This document shows, one piece after another, positions 17,435-27,820 of a DNA stretch of 40,145 nucleotides; position 1 is the stretch's first letter, and each line of letters starts with the position of its first letter. The stretch lies in the NCBI GenBank assembly GCA_017302075.1, contig JAFLEB010000008.1, forward strand, positions 1 to 40,145, in the 5' to 3' direction. A model generated the notes under the pieces. That model saw only the letters and a program-made list of their open reading frames with translations, did no database searches and was not told where the DNA came from. A program made the position numbers and the translations under genes. Source of the DNA: Lysobacterales bacterium (GTDB lineage Bacteria; Pseudomonadota; Gammaproteobacteria; Xanthomonadales; Xanthomonadaceae).

Positions 17435-17934
17435 ACGAACGCACCCCCATGGGCGAGGCCGAGCTGCGCCTCGCGCTGCGCGGCCTGCGCCGCGACATCG
17501 AACCGCCGCGCGACCTGTGGCCGGACATCGCGGCCCGGATCGGGGCGCTGCCGCGCCGGGGCGCGTCGCGTCGTCGGCATCCGTGGCTGCTGTCGCTGGC
17601 GACGGCGGCTTCGCTGGCGGCTGCGCTGGGCCTGGCCTGGCAGCTGCGGGCGCCGCCCGCCACTGCGCCTGCGATGCCGGCCGTGGCGTCGGCACCGAGC
17701 CTGGTGGAACGCGAGGCCGACTCGCTGACCGTGCAATACCAGGCCGCCTTGCGCGAGCTCGACGCGCATCCGGTTCCCGCCAACTGGCAGCCCGGCATCG
17801 AGGCGCTGGACCGCAGCGCCGCCGAGATCCGCGAAGCCCTGCGCGCGCAACCCGACTCGCGCCTGTTGCTGGAGCGGCTGCGCGCCACCTATACCCGCCG
17901 GCTCGCGCTCGCGCGCCGCGCGCTTTACGCCTGA
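17431..17934 (+). CDS. Probable membrane anti-sigma factor
   Basis: The 167-aa protein has a cytosolic N-terminus reading ELRLALRGLRRDIEPPRDLWPDIAARI, like the short sigma-binding segment seen in anti-sigma proteins. One membrane helix follows at about 49-65 (WLLSLATAASLAAALGLAW), then a periplasmic helical region. GGAGG sits 6 nt before the ATG at 17431, and the start overlaps the sigma gene stop. Binding of the upstream sigma factor is inferred from order, coupling and topology. It shows no zinc-finger (ZAS) cysteines or histidines, so it would be a non-ZAS type. Confidence 0.78.
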   Translation: MNERTPMGEAELRLALRGLRRDIEPPRDLWPDIAARIGALPRRGASRRRHPWLLSLATAASLAAALGLAWQLRAPPATAPAMPAVASAPSLVEREADSLTVQYQAALRELDAHPVPANWQPGIEALDRSAAEIREALRAQPDSRLLLERLRATYTRRLALARRALYA

Positions 17935-17945
17935 AGGAGCTGCAC

Positions 17946-18839
17946 ATGCACACCCTGCTCAAGTTGCCCGTCGCCATCGCGCTGGCCTGCGCGGCCCTCG
18001 CGCCGGCGTGGGCCGCCACCCCGATCGACCAGGTCCGCGCGCTCGATCCGCGCGGCCGGGTCGAGATCGACAACCTCAAGGGCCGCGTCGAGGTTCGCGC
18101 CTGGGACCGCCAGGAAGTGCGGGTCACCGGCAGCCTCGGCGACGGCGTCGAGAAGCTCGTCATCGACGGCGATCGCGACGAATTGCGAATCGAGGTGAAG
18201 TACCCGAACCGCTCGCGCAACACCGAGCCGACCATGCTGGTCGTGCAGGTGCCGCTGCAGGCGGAACTGGAGATCGAGACGGTGTCGGCGGACATCGATG
18301 TGCACGGCTTGGCCCCGCGCGAGCTGTCGCTGCAATCGGTGAGCGGCGACATCGTGGCTAATGGCGCGCCGCGCCGCGCGTCGGTGGAATCGGTCAGCGG
18401 CGACGTCAACCTGACGTTCAACAGCAGCGAGGTCGAGGCGAGCACGGTGAGCGGCGACCTGGTCGTCGCCGGCCGGCTGACCGGCGAGGCCAGCGTCGAG
18501 ACCGTCTCCGGCGACCTGCGCTTCGACAGCCGCGGCGAGCGCCTGCGCAAGTTCAGCGCCGGCAGCGTGTCGGGCAACATCGCCGCGCGGCTGGCCTTGG
18601 CCGAGGCCGGCGAGATCCGGATGGAAAGCGTGAGCGGCGACCTGGGCCTGGACCTACCGAAGGACCTGTCGGCCGAAGTGAGTGGCGAGAGCTTCAGCGG
18701 CGACCTGTCGGCGCCGGGCGCGAAGATCCAGCGCGAGGACTTCGGCCCCGGCTCGAGCTTCCACCAGCGCTATGGCGACGGCAAGGGCGAAATCCGCCTC
18801 GAGACCTTCTCCGGCGACGCCCGCCTGCGATTGTTCTGA
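17946..18839 (+). CDS. DUF4097-family exported beta-repeat protein
   Basis: The 297-aa protein has a signal peptide (MHTLLKLPVAIALACAALA, cleaved after AWA near residue 24) and a right-handed beta-repeat body of the DUF4097 kind. Repeat units carry the motif S/T-V/F-S-G-D/N: SVSGDIV, SVSGDVN, TVSGDLV, TVSGDLR, SVSGNIA, SVSGDLG, SFSGDLS and TFSGDAR. The function of the family is unknown; it is often next to sigma/anti-sigma pairs and may be an envelope sensor or the main output of the regulon. AAGGAG lies 6 nt before the ATG. It is the third gene of the operon and ends at a strong terminator. Confidence 0.9.
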   Translation: MHTLLKLPVAIALACAALAPAWAATPIDQVRALDPRGRVEIDNLKGRVEVRAWDRQEVRVTGSLGDGVEKLVIDGDRDELRIEVKYPNRSRNTEPTMLVVQVPLQAELEIETVSADIDVHGLAPRELSLQSVSGDIVANGAPRRASVESVSGDVNLTFNSSEVEASTVSGDLVVAGRLTGEASVETVSGDLRFDSRGERLRKFSAGSVSGNIAARLALAEAGEIRMESVSGDLGLDLPKDLSAEVSGESFSGDLSAPGAKIQREDFGPGSSFHQRYGDGKGEIRLETFSGDARLRLF

Positions 18840-18857
18840 GGCACGCGCCAAAAGACG

Positions 18858-18885
18858 AAAGGCCGCATCCAGGATGCGGCCTTTT
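18858..18885. terminator. Bidirectional terminator between convergent genes
   Basis: A long stem formed by AAAGGCCGCATCC and GGATGCGGCCTTTT has A runs on one side and T runs on the other, so it can stop transcription from the DUF4097 gene on the plus strand. It can also stop the gene ending at 18905 on the minus strand. Confidence 0.9.
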
Positions 18886-18904
18886 CGCTCGCGGCGGATG
18901 GGGC

Positions 18905-19780
18905 TTACAGGTCCTGCTGGTAGCGCACGTAGGGCACGGTGCCCTCGGCGTCCTTCCCGACGGTGGTGGAGAACGGGTTGCGGCCGCTGGTGACCACGTT
19001 GTCGGCGCCGACGGTGAGCTCGCCGCTCCACGGCGTGCGCCAGGTCAGGCCAAGGCCGAGGCCCTTGAACACTTCGCTCTCGCCGGGCACGTTGACGACC
19101 CGGCCGACGATGTTCGCGCCGAATGCGCCGAAGCCGCCGCCCACGCTCAGGCTGCGGGTATTCCACTCGTCCGCGAGCCGCGGCACGTCGGTGGCGGGAA
19201 CGAGGCGCGCGCGCGCCACCGTGCCGCCCACGCTGACGAAGCCTTCGCGGCCGATGCCCTTTTCCGCGAACAGGGAGAAATCGTTGATGTCGACCTTGGC
19301 CGCGGACTGGTTCGGCGACAGCCAGGCCGGCATCGTCGTGCGACCGCTGCCGACCGCGACGCCGACCTTGCCGCCGTTGCGGCTGAGCGATGCCGCGGCG
19401 GTGCCGTGGCGGCTGGTGTTGGCGCCGGCGCCGGGCTTGTTGTCGCCATCGAGCGCGGCCAGCACGCAATTGCTGGCGAGCTGCCCGATCGCGCTGGAGA
19501 TGCCGTTGCGGCGGTCGCACAGCAGGGCCAGCGAGTCGCCGCCCTGCAGGCCGTAGGTCGCCTCGAGCGTGGTGCTGCCGAAGCGCCAGCGTGCGCCAGC
19601 GCCGGTACCGGTGGTCGCCGGTTCCAGCAGCAGCACCGCTTCCAGCTTGCCGCTTTCCTTGTTCAACACCGGCACCACCTTGGCATCGCGCTTGGCGGCC
19701 TTGGCCTGCGCGTGCGCGCCACCGCTGGCGAAGGCCAGGGCGAGCAGGGCAGCGGCGAGGGGCGCGTAGCGGAGCGACAT
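18905..19780 (-). CDS. Exported beta-rich protein of unknown function
   Basis: I do not recognise this 291-aa protein with certainty. It has a clear signal peptide (MSLRYAPLAAALLALAFASG, cleaved at AHA near residue 24). The mature part is rich in Gly, Ser and Thr with alternating strands (SLSVGGGFGAFGANIVGRVV, GLGLGLTWRTPWSGELTVGA) and ends in VRYQQDL, like a small outer membrane beta barrel. It also has two cysteines (LLCDRRNG, SNCVLAAL) that could form a disulfide. The ATG at 19780 was chosen because it begins the signal peptide; a longer upstream reading would cover the promoter. Similar proteins seem confined to Xanthomonadaceae, from memory only. Confidence 0.78.
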   Translation of the reverse strand: MSLRYAPLAAALLALAFASGGAHAQAKAAKRDAKVVPVLNKESGKLEAVLLLEPATTGTGAGARWRFGSTTLEATYGLQGGDSLALLCDRRNGISSAIGQLASNCVLAALDGDNKPGAGANTSRHGTAAASLSRNGGKVGVAVGSGRTTMPAWLSPNQSAAKVDINDFSLFAEKGIGREGFVSVGGTVARARLVPATDVPRLADEWNTRSLSVGGGFGAFGANIVGRVVNVPGESEVFKGLGLGLTWRTPWSGELTVGADNVVTSGRNPFSTTVGKDAEGTVPYVRYQQDL

Positions 19781-19832
19781 GCGGGTGGATGGACAGGCCA
19801 GCGGCGGCGAAGTTCCGGAGATTCGGACCCGT

Positions 19833-19861
19833 AGATTAGCGGGTTTATGATTCTTTAACAA
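19833..19861 (-). promoter_or_regulatory. Sigma-70-like promoter of the exported beta-rich protein gene
   Basis: Read on the minus strand, TTGTTA (19856-19861) and TAATCT (19833-19838) have an exact 17-bp spacer, and the stretch is AT-rich within a GC-rich region. The predicted transcript starts about 45 nt before the ATG at 19780. Confidence 0.55.
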
Positions 19862-19897
19862 TGCCGATCCGGTCACCGAACCGGCATCGGGGCGGGG

Positions 19898-20809
19898 TCA
19901 TTGCAGCCCGGCGGCGGCCGGCATCTCGCGGGCGGCGTCGTGGAACAACTCGGCGATGGCGGCAGCATCGAAGCGGTACTGCTGGCCGCAGAACTCGCAG
20001 CGGACCTGGGCCTCGCCGCCGCCTGCCTCGACCGCGGCATCGGCTTCCCCGCGGCCCAGCGAGACCAGCATTGCCGCGACCCGGTCGCGCGAGCAGGAGC
20101 ACGCGAAGCGCAGCGGCTTGTCGCCCAGCCAAGCCGGGGATTCCTCGTGGAACAGGCGGTGCACGACGTCGGCAGCCGACAGCCCCAGCAGTTCCGGCTC
20201 GCGCAGGGTGTCGAACAGGATGCCGACGCGGTTCCAGCCGTCGTCGTCGCCGGCGTCGCCCGGGAGCTTCTGCAGCATCAGGCCGGCCGCCCGCTGGCCG
20301 TCGCAGGCCAGCAGCAGGCGGGTCGGCAGTTGCTCGGACTGGCGGAAATAGCCCTCGAAGGCCTCGGCGAGGGAACCCGCGTCCAGCCCGACGAGGCCTT
20401 GGTAACGCAGCGGATCCTGGCTGCCGCGGGCGGGGTTCTCGATGGTGATCGCCAGCACCGCGTCGGCGCCGAGCGCGGTGAGGTCGCGGGTGGGCGCGGG
20501 CAGCGCTTCGTCCAGCTGGGCGATCCCGCGCAGCGTGCCGGCGGCGGTGCATTCGGCGAACAGCGTCCGCAGCGCGCCGGCGCTGCGCAACTGCACCGAC
20601 AGGCGACCCTCGACCTTGGCGTGCGCGGTGAACAGCGCGGCGGCGGCGGCGGCCTCGCCCAGCAGTTCGTCCACGGCCGGCGGGTTGTCGGCATGGGCGG
20701 TGAGGTCGCGCCAGGCCTGGTCCAGGCTGACCACGACGCCGCGGACGCCGGCATCGGGGAGGAGGAAGCGCGACAGCTGGTCGGGGGCGTGCGGCATAGG
20801 GGAGGTCAT
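19898..20809 (-). CDS. hslO: Hsp33 redox-activated chaperone
   Basis: The 303-aa cytosolic holdase is activated when oxidants remove zinc from its C-terminal cysteines. The redox switch is intact: CSC, then 31 residues, then CEFC near the C-terminus, the CXC-X27-32-CXXC layout of Hsp33. N-terminal segments such as [34 protein letters not shown] and [17 protein letters not shown] fit the family. The ATG at 20809 has no good Shine-Dalgarno, and an ATG four codons later is possible. It is divergent from mtgA across 116 bp. Confidence 0.95.
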   Translation of the reverse strand: MTSPMPHAPDQLSRFLLPDAGVRGVVVSLDQAWRDLTAHADNPPAVDELLGEAAAAAALFTAHAKVEGRLSVQLRSAGALRTLFAECTAAGTLRGIAQLDEALPAPTRDLTALGADAVLAITIENPARGSQDPLRYQGLVGLDAGSLAEAFEGYFRQSEQLPTRLLLACDGQRAAGLMLQKLPGDAGDDDGWNRVGILFDTLREPELLGLSAADVVHRLFHEESPAWLGDKPLRFACSCSRDRVAAMLVSLGRGEADAAVEAGGGEAQVRCEFCGQQYRFDAAAIAELFHDAAREMPAAAGLQ

Positions 20810-20925
20810 GGCGATACCGGAGGAGGCCCGCGCTGCGGATAATGCGCGGGCAGGCAAGGGGAGCGGGGAATGATGGTCGAAATGGGGATGCGCGGCGGCG
20901 CATGCAAGGCCGCGCGGTGGGGCCG

Positions 20926-21678
20926 ATGAGCCGCGTCCGCCGCCTGCGCTGGCGGGGTTGGTGGTGGAAACTGCCGCTGCTGGCGATGGGATTGAGCGTG
21001 GGGCAGGTCCTGACGCTGCGCTTCGTCGACCCGCCGTTTTCCTCCTTCATGGCGATCCGGCAGTTGGAAGCGATCGCGGCCGGCGACCTGGGATACCGCA
21101 TGGCGCACGACTGGCGCGACCTGCGCGACATCTCGCCGCAGCTGGCGCTGGCGGTGGTGGCCGCCGAAGACCAGAACTTCGCCCGCCACCACGGTTTCGA
21201 CTTCGACGCGATCGAGCGTGCGCAGGCGCACAACGAGAAGATGGAGGCGCGTGCGCGCAAGCGCGGAACCGAGGTGAAGCGGTTGCGCGGGGCGAGCACG
21301 ATCACCCAGCAGGTCGCCAAGAACGTGTTCCTGTGGCAGGGACGCGGGCCGGCGCGCTGGCTGCGCAAGGGCCTGGAGGTCTGGTATACCGCCTTGATCG
21401 AGGCGCTGTGGCCGAAGTGGCGGATCCTGGAGGTCTACCTCAACGTCGCCGAGTTCGATGACGGTGTCTACGGCGCGCAGGCCGCCGCGCGGCGCCATTT
21501 CCGCAAGGACGCCGCCCGCCTGACCGCCGCCGAGGCCGCCCGCCTCGCCGCGGTCCTGCCCAGCCCGCGCCGCTACGATGCCGGTCGCCCCGGGCCCTAT
21601 GTGCAGCGGCGTGCGAACCAGATCCAGCGGCAGATGCGGCAGATGGGCGGCACCGGCTGGCTGCGCACGCTGGACTGA
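20926..21678 (+). CDS. mtgA: Monofunctional peptidoglycan glycosyltransferase
   Basis: The 250-aa inner-membrane enzyme polymerises lipid II into glycan chains. One membrane helix follows the basic N-terminus ([18 protein letters not shown]). GT51 motifs are all present: [18 protein letters not shown] with the catalytic Glu, [31 protein letters not shown] and [19 protein letters not shown]. It has no transpeptidase domain, and its length is typical. I chose the ATG at 20926 from the GGTGGGG upstream and the family N-terminus; an ATG at 20902 is the alternative. Confidence 0.94.
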   Translation: MSRVRRLRWRGWWWKLPLLAMGLSVGQVLTLRFVDPPFSSFMAIRQLEAIAAGDLGYRMAHDWRDLRDISPQLALAVVAAEDQNFARHHGFDFDAIERAQAHNEKMEARARKRGTEVKRLRGASTITQQVAKNVFLWQGRGPARWLRKGLEVWYTALIEALWPKWRILEVYLNVAEFDDGVYGAQAAARRHFRKDAARLTAAEAARLAAVLPSPRRYDAGRPGPYVQRRANQIQRQMRQMGGTGWLRTLD

Positions 21679-21747
21679 GCTGCCTGCTGCGCCGGCCCCT
21701 CGCACCGGCGTATGCTTCGGCGAGCCCCACGAAGGCAGGAGCGAGGC

Positions 21748-22176
21748 ATGCGCACCGTACGCCAGTTGCTGGAAGCCAAGCCAGCGCAACTCCACGCGAT
21801 CGCACCGACGGCGCCGGTGATCGAGGCGATCCGCGCGATGGCCGACCACGGGATCGGTGCCCTGTTGGTGATGGACGGACCGCGGCTGGCCGGCATCGTT
21901 TCGGAGCGCGATTACGCCCGCAAGGTCATCCTGCAGGGGCGCTCATCGCTCGACACGCCGGTCGCCGACATCATGACCGCGCGCGTGGTGAGTGTGTCCC
22001 CGGCCGACACCGCGGACCGCTGCATGCAGGTGATGACCGAGCACCGCATCCGCCACCTGCCGGTGCTGGAAGGCGATGCAGTGGTCGGCGTGCTGTCGAT
22101 CGGCGACCTGGTCAAGGCGGTGATCGAGCACCAGCGGCAGGAGCTCGACCACCTGCAGCGCTACATCGCCTCCTGA
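21748..22176 (+). CDS. CBS-domain pair protein
   Basis: The 142-aa protein is made of two CBS motifs (about 8-63 and 73-130), e.g. AMADHGIGALLVMDGPRLAGIVSERDY and MQVMTEHRIRHLPVLEGDAV. CBS pairs bind adenosine nucleotides or SAM and usually sense energy state. No other domain is attached, so it is a stand-alone cytosolic sensor whose partner is unknown. AGGAG lies 7 nt before the ATG. It is convergent with prfC. Confidence 0.9.
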   Translation: MRTVRQLLEAKPAQLHAIAPTAPVIEAIRAMADHGIGALLVMDGPRLAGIVSERDYARKVILQGRSSLDTPVADIMTARVVSVSPADTADRCMQVMTEHRIRHLPVLEGDAVVGVLSIGDLVKAVIEHQRQELDHLQRYIAS

Positions 22177-22186
22177 GCGAGGCCCC

Positions 22187-22204
22187 GGCCGGCCCTGGCC
22201 GGCC
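22187..22204. terminator. GC-rich hairpin between convergent CBS and prfC genes
   Basis: A perfect 8-bp inverted repeat GGCCGGCC-CT-GGCCGGCC occupies the 30-bp gap between two convergent stops. It has no T run, so it may act as a weak bidirectional terminator or merely a transcript end stabiliser. Confidence 0.4.
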
Positions 22205-22206
22205 CC

Positions 22207-23808
<1,602 letters not shown>

Positions 23809-23814
23809 TGCGGA

Positions 23815-23820
23815 ATTATA
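23815..23820 (-). promoter_or_regulatory. Candidate -10 box of prfC, implying a leaderless mRNA
   Basis: On the minus strand TATAAT ends 6 nt before the prfC ATG, which would place transcription start at or next to the start codon. No convincing -35 element is seen 17 bp upstream, and no Shine-Dalgarno fits in the gap. Confidence 0.4.
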
Positions 23821-23863
23821 CCGGTGCCGGCAGCATGGCCCCATCGTGCAGGGGGAGCTGCTG

Positions 23864-26314
23864 GTGCAGGACAACGACGCCACCCAGGCGCTGGACGAAC
23901 AGGCGCAGGCCGCCGCCAGCCTGCCCGAGGCCATCGGGCCGTACCGCATCCTCGGCCTGCTGGGCGAGGGCGGCATGGGCCGGGTCTACCTGGCCCGCGA
24001 ATCGCATCCGCCGCGCGACGTGGCGCTCAAGGTGGTCCGCGGCGTGTCGCGCGGGGCGCTGGAGCGATTCCATCGCGAGGTCGAGATCCTTGGCCAGCTC
24101 GAGCATCCCGGGATCGTGCGGCTGTACGCCGCCGGCGAGGACCTGGTGGGCGGGCTGCCGTCGCCGTGGTTCGCGCTGGAGCTGGTCCGCGGCCCCGACC
24201 TGCGCGAGCACCTGGCCAAGGCCAAGCCCGACCTGCGCACGCGCATCGGCCTGCTGGCGCAGCTGGCGCGCGCGGCGGAGTTCGCCCACCAGCGCGGCAT
24301 CGTCCACCGCGACCTGAAGCCGTCCAACGTGCTGGTCGACGAGCGCGGCCAGCCGAAGATCCTGGACTTCGGCATCGCCCGCCTGCAGGGCGACGCGGCC
24401 GCCGACATGACCCAGGCCGGGCAGGTCATGGGCACCCTGCCGTACATGAGCCCGGAGCAGTTGTCCGGGCAGGCGCGCGATGCCGACGCGCGCAGCGACG
24501 TCTATGCGCTGGGCGCGATGGGCTACGAAATGCTGTCAGGCCGCCTGCCGCATCCGCGGCTCAGCACGTCGACCCTGTTCGAGGCGCTGGACATCATCCG
24601 CCGCGAGGACCCTGAGCCGCTGGAGCGGCTCAACCGCGCGGCGCGCGGCGACCTCAACCTGGTGGTGATGAAGGCGCTGGCCTCCGAGCCCGCGCAGCGC
24701 TACGCGAGCGCCGCCGCCTTCGCCGACGACCTCGAAGCCGTGCTCGCCTCGCGCCCGGTGCAGGCGCGTGCGCCCACCGCGGCCTACCGCGCCACCCGTT
24801 TCGTGCGCCGGCATCGCGCGCTCAGCGCCGCCGCCGCCATCGTGTTCCTGGCCCTGTCGACCGCGACCGTGGTCAGCACCCTCGCGGCGCAGCGCGCGCG
24901 CGCCGCATTGGCCGAGGCCGAAGCCCGCGCCAACGAACTGGCCGCGGTCAACGGCTTCGTCGAGACCATGTTGACCGAGGCGGACCCGGACGCCGGCGGC
25001 TCGGCCGACATGCCGATGCGCGAGGTGCTGGAACGCGCGGGCCAGACGCTCGACGACGAGCGCGGGTCCCCGCGCACGCGAGGCCAGGTCGCGCTGCTGT
25101 TGGCGCGTGCATGGAGCGGGCTGGGCGAGAGCGCGAAAGCGCAGGCGTTGCTGGATCGTGCACAGGGTTGGCTGGACGCGGGCTTCGGGACCCGCAGCGA
25201 GGAGGCCCTGCAGGTCGGCTTTGTCCGATTGGAGGATCTGGCCCGCACCAGTGAAGTGGACAAGGCATTGGCGCAGGCGGACGCCGTCGAGCAGGCATTG
25301 GCCGCGATCGATGCCGATTGGGCACGTGCGCTCGCGTTCAAGTCGCGGGTCCTGCGCGCGCAGGCGCTGGAGGAATCGGGAAAGGTGGACGAAGCCGTCG
25401 CCCTCGATCGGGCGCTGCTCGACGACCCGGCATTGCCCGGGTTGCCGGAATCGGCCGCCCTCACTGACGCCCTTCGCCATAACCTGGCGTACGCACTCAA
25501 CAATTCCGGCGATTTCCAGGAAGCCGAGCGACTAATCCGGGAGACGCTGGCGTCGGAGTCGAAACGGATCGGCCCCGACCATCCGCAGACGCTTTACACC
25601 AAGAAGGTCCTGGGCCAGGCCTTGCAGCGGCAAGGCCGGCTCGAGGAGGCGGTCGTCCTCTATGCGGAAGTCTACGAGGAGCGGCGCAAGCGCTACGGCC
25701 AGGAGCATCCGCTGACCTTGGGCTCGGGTGGCCAGCTCGCCAGCGCCTACAACACGCTCGGGCGGCCGAAGGAGGCGGAGCCGCTGCTGCGCCAGGAGTT
25801 GGAGGCGATGCAGGCGCGTGGACAGGACAACCTGATCGAGGCCGGCGCGACGCGGGTGATGCTGGCGACCGCACTGGAAAAGCAGGGGCGCTACGACGAA
25901 GCGATCGCATTGGCCGACCAGACCATCGCGCTGGAGCAGGGGGCGAAGGCCACCCGCGACAGCGTGGCCGTTCGCAACGCAAAGGCCGTGGCGCAATTGC
26001 AGAAGGGGCAGGCCTCCGAGGCGAAGCGCACCTGGGACGAAGCCTTGCGCCTGGCGCCCGAGGCGATGGGCCTGGGACACCCGAACTATGCGGTCATCCT
26101 CGCCAATTCCGCGAAGGGCGCCCTGGCCTTGGGGGATCTGCAAGGGGCGCGCAGCAAGCTGGAGCAGGCACTGGTGGCGCTGAAGGGAAAGCAGGGGCCG
26201 GGGCACCCGCGGACGCGTGAAGCTGCTGCAACCCTGGCCGAGACTTACGATCGCTTGGGCTTGGTGGCGCAGGCTGAGGCGCTGCGCACCGAATTCCCGC
26301 CCGCGGCGCCATAA
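23864..26314 (+). CDS. Membrane Ser/Thr protein kinase with TPR sensor/scaffold domain
   Basis: The start is taken as a GTG with GGGGGAG 6 nt upstream, giving 816 aa; no ATG is available near the kinase N-terminus. The cytosolic Hanks-type kinase (27-295) has the loop [13 protein letters not shown], Lys56, catalytic HRDLKPSNV with Asp150, DFG at 168-170 and SPEQLSG, so it looks active. One membrane helix lies at about 319-341, and then TPRs run to the C-terminus (e.g. [40 protein letters not shown]). The order kinase-helix-TPR puts the TPRs outside the cytosol if the topology is simple. It is followed 5 bp later by a histidine kinase, which suggests one signalling operon. Target proteins are unknown. 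Confidence 0.93.
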   Translation: MQDNDATQALDEQAQAAASLPEAIGPYRILGLLGEGGMGRVYLARESHPPRDVALKVVRGVSRGALERFHREVEILGQLEHPGIVRLYAAGEDLVGGLPSPWFALELVRGPDLREHLAKAKPDLRTRIGLLAQLARAAEFAHQRGIVHRDLKPSNVLVDERGQPKILDFGIARLQGDAAADMTQAGQVMGTLPYMSPEQLSGQARDADARSDVYALGAMGYEMLSGRLPHPRLSTSTLFEALDIIRREDPEPLERLNRAARGDLNLVVMKALASEPAQRYASAAAFADDLEAVLASRPVQARAPTAAYRATRFVRRHRALSAAAAIVFLALSTATVVSTLAAQRARAALAEAEARANELAAVNGFVETMLTEADPDAGGSADMPMREVLERAGQTLDDERGSPRTRGQVALLLARAWSGLGESAKAQALLDRAQGWLDAGFGTRSEEALQVGFVRLEDLARTSEVDKALAQADAVEQALAAIDADWARALAFKSRVLRAQALEESGKVDEAVALDRALLDDPALPGLPESAALTDALRHNLAYALNNSGDFQEAERLIRETLASESKRIGPDHPQTLYTKKVLGQALQRQGRLEEAVVLYAEVYEERRKRYGQEHPLTLGSGGQLASAYNTLGRPKEAEPLLRQELEAMQARGQDNLIEAGATRVMLATALEKQGRYDEAIALADQTIALEQGAKATRDSVAVRNAKAVAQLQKGQASEAKRTWDEALRLAPEAMGLGHPNYAVILANSAKGALALGDLQGARSKLEQALVALKGKQGPGHPRTREAAATLAETYDRLGLVAQAEALRTEFPPAAP

Positions 26315-26319
26315 CGACG

Positions 26320-27045
26320 ATGGCGACGCCGGTGCTCGCGATGCTGCTCGGGGGCTGGGCGCTGGCCGCCACGATCGGGCTGGGCGTGTTGCTGGCACAG
26401 CGCCGCGCCGCCGTGCAGGCGCTGGCCGCCTGCGAGGCGCGGTTGCGGGTGGTCGAGGCGGAATCGCGCGACCAGGCCGTGCGCCAGGAGCGCGAGCGCA
26501 TCTACGCGGACCTGCACGACGACCTCGGCGCGAAGCTGCTCGGGTTGGTGTACCAGGCCGAATCGCCGGTGCAGGCCGACCTCGCGCGGGCGATCCTGCA
26601 GGACCTGCGCGACGTGGTCACCCGCTCGCGCGGCACGCCGGGCACCTTGGGCGACGTCCTCGCCGACATCCGCAGCGAAGCCTCGCAACGCCTGTCGGCG
26701 GTCGGCATCGGCCTGGCCTGGGACGCGGACGACGCCTTGCCGGATCCGGTGCTGGACAGCGCGCGCGCCCTGCACCTGCATCGCATCGTGCGCGAGTCGC
26801 TGAGCAACACCATCCGCCATGCACAGGCCCGGCAGGTGCGGGTGCGGGTGCGCGCCGCGCGCGGCGAGCTGCTGCTGGAACTCACCGACGACGGCAGCGG
26901 CGTCGCCGGGCACGCGCGTGCGGGTGCGGGCATGCGCGGCATGCAGGACCGCGCCGGTGCGCTCGACGGGCAGATCGATTGGGTGGCGGGCACCGCGGGC
27001 GGCGCCAAGGTCCTGCTGCGGGTGCCGTTGGAGGACGCGCCGTGA
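26320..27045 (+). CDS. NarL-type (HisKA_3) sensor histidine kinase
   Basis: The 241-aa protein has one N-terminal membrane helix (about 5-26) and no periplasmic sensor. A coiled region leads to the phosphorylation box ERERIYADLHDDLGAKLLGL with His66. The ATPase part follows (LHRIVRESLSNTIRHAQA as N-box, DDGSGVAGHARAGAGMRGMQ as G-box). Lack of an input domain suggests it is controlled by another protein, possibly the adjacent kinase-TPR protein. Its stop overlaps the GTG of the response regulator, the usual cognate-pair arrangement. Confidence 0.9.
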   Translation: MATPVLAMLLGGWALAATIGLGVLLAQRRAAVQALAACEARLRVVEAESRDQAVRQERERIYADLHDDLGAKLLGLVYQAESPVQADLARAILQDLRDVVTRSRGTPGTLGDVLADIRSEASQRLSAVGIGLAWDADDALPDPVLDSARALHLHRIVRESLSNTIRHAQARQVRVRVRAARGELLLELTDDGSGVAGHARAGAGMRGMQDRAGALDGQIDWVAGTAGGAKVLLRVPLEDAP

Positions 27046-27698
27046 GCGACGCGGCCGTGGCCTTCGCCAGCGCGCTGGTGGTCGACGACCTGCCGGGCGC
27101 GCGCGCCTGGCTGGCGGCCGCGGTGGAAGCGGCATTCCCGGGAATCGCCGTCACGCTCGCGGGCAGCGTGGCCGAGGGACTGGCGCGGATCGATCCGCCG
27201 CCGGCGCTCGCGCTGGTCGACCTGGGCCTGCCGGACGGCAGCGGCATCCAGCTGATCGAGGCGTTGCAGCAACGCGGCGCTGGCACGTTCTGCATCGTGG
27301 CCACCGTGTTCGACGATGACGCCCACCTGTTCCCGGCGCTGCGCGCGGGTGCGCAGGGCTACGTGTTGAAGGACCGGGACCGCGATGCGCTCGCCGCCAT
27401 GCTGCGCGGGATCGTCGATGGGCAGCCACCGCTGTCGGCCTCGATCGCGCGGCGCTTGCTGCGGCATTTCCAGCCCGCGGTCCATGCCGGCGAGGCGCAG
27501 GTGCCGCTGACCCCGCGCGAGACCGAAGTGCTGCGGCTGACCGCCAAGGGCCTGACCGTGGGCGAGGTGGCCACGGTGCTGGCGTTGTCGCGCCACACGG
27601 TATCCGGCTACCTCAAGGACATCTATCGCAAGCTCAGCGTGGGAACGCGTGCGGAAGCCACGCTCGAAGCCGCGCGGCGCGGGCTGGTCGCGCCCTAG
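27042..27698 (+). CDS. NarL/LuxR-type response regulator
   Basis: The 218-aa protein starts at a GTG that overlaps the histidine kinase stop (GTGA). The receiver domain carries VVDD near the N-terminus and the phospho-acceptor Asp60 in LALVDLGLPDGSGI. YVLKDRD supplies the conserved Lys. The DNA-binding domain is LuxR-type (LTPRETEVLRLTAKGLTVGEVATVLALSRHTVSGYLKDIYRKL). It is probably phosphorylated by the neighbouring kinase. Its regulon is not evident. Confidence 0.94.
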   Translation: MSDAAVAFASALVVDDLPGARAWLAAAVEAAFPGIAVTLAGSVAEGLARIDPPPALALVDLGLPDGSGIQLIEALQQRGAGTFCIVATVFDDDAHLFPALRAGAQGYVLKDRDRDALAAMLRGIVDGQPPLSASIARRLLRHFQPAVHAGEAQVPLTPRETEVLRLTAKGLTVGEVATVLALSRHTVSGYLKDIYRKLSVGTRAEATLEAARRGLVAP

Positions 27699-27700
27699 GA

Positions 27701-27719
27701 ACCGTGCCTGGTCCACGGT
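27701..27719. terminator. Weak hairpin after the response regulator
   Basis: ACCGTG and CACGGT form a 6-bp stem with a 7-nt loop three bases past the stop codon of the response regulator. There is no T run, so terminator activity is uncertain. The rest of the gap to 27820 shows nothing else. Confidence 0.3.
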
Positions 27720-27820
27720 CCCCGGGCGCGCCAGTGCCCTTCCGGGCCCGATGCCGACATCCCGCATCCTTGAGAGACGCTGCATCGTGTCGCAGCAGCG
27801 TGCGCACCGCGACCCCGCGA

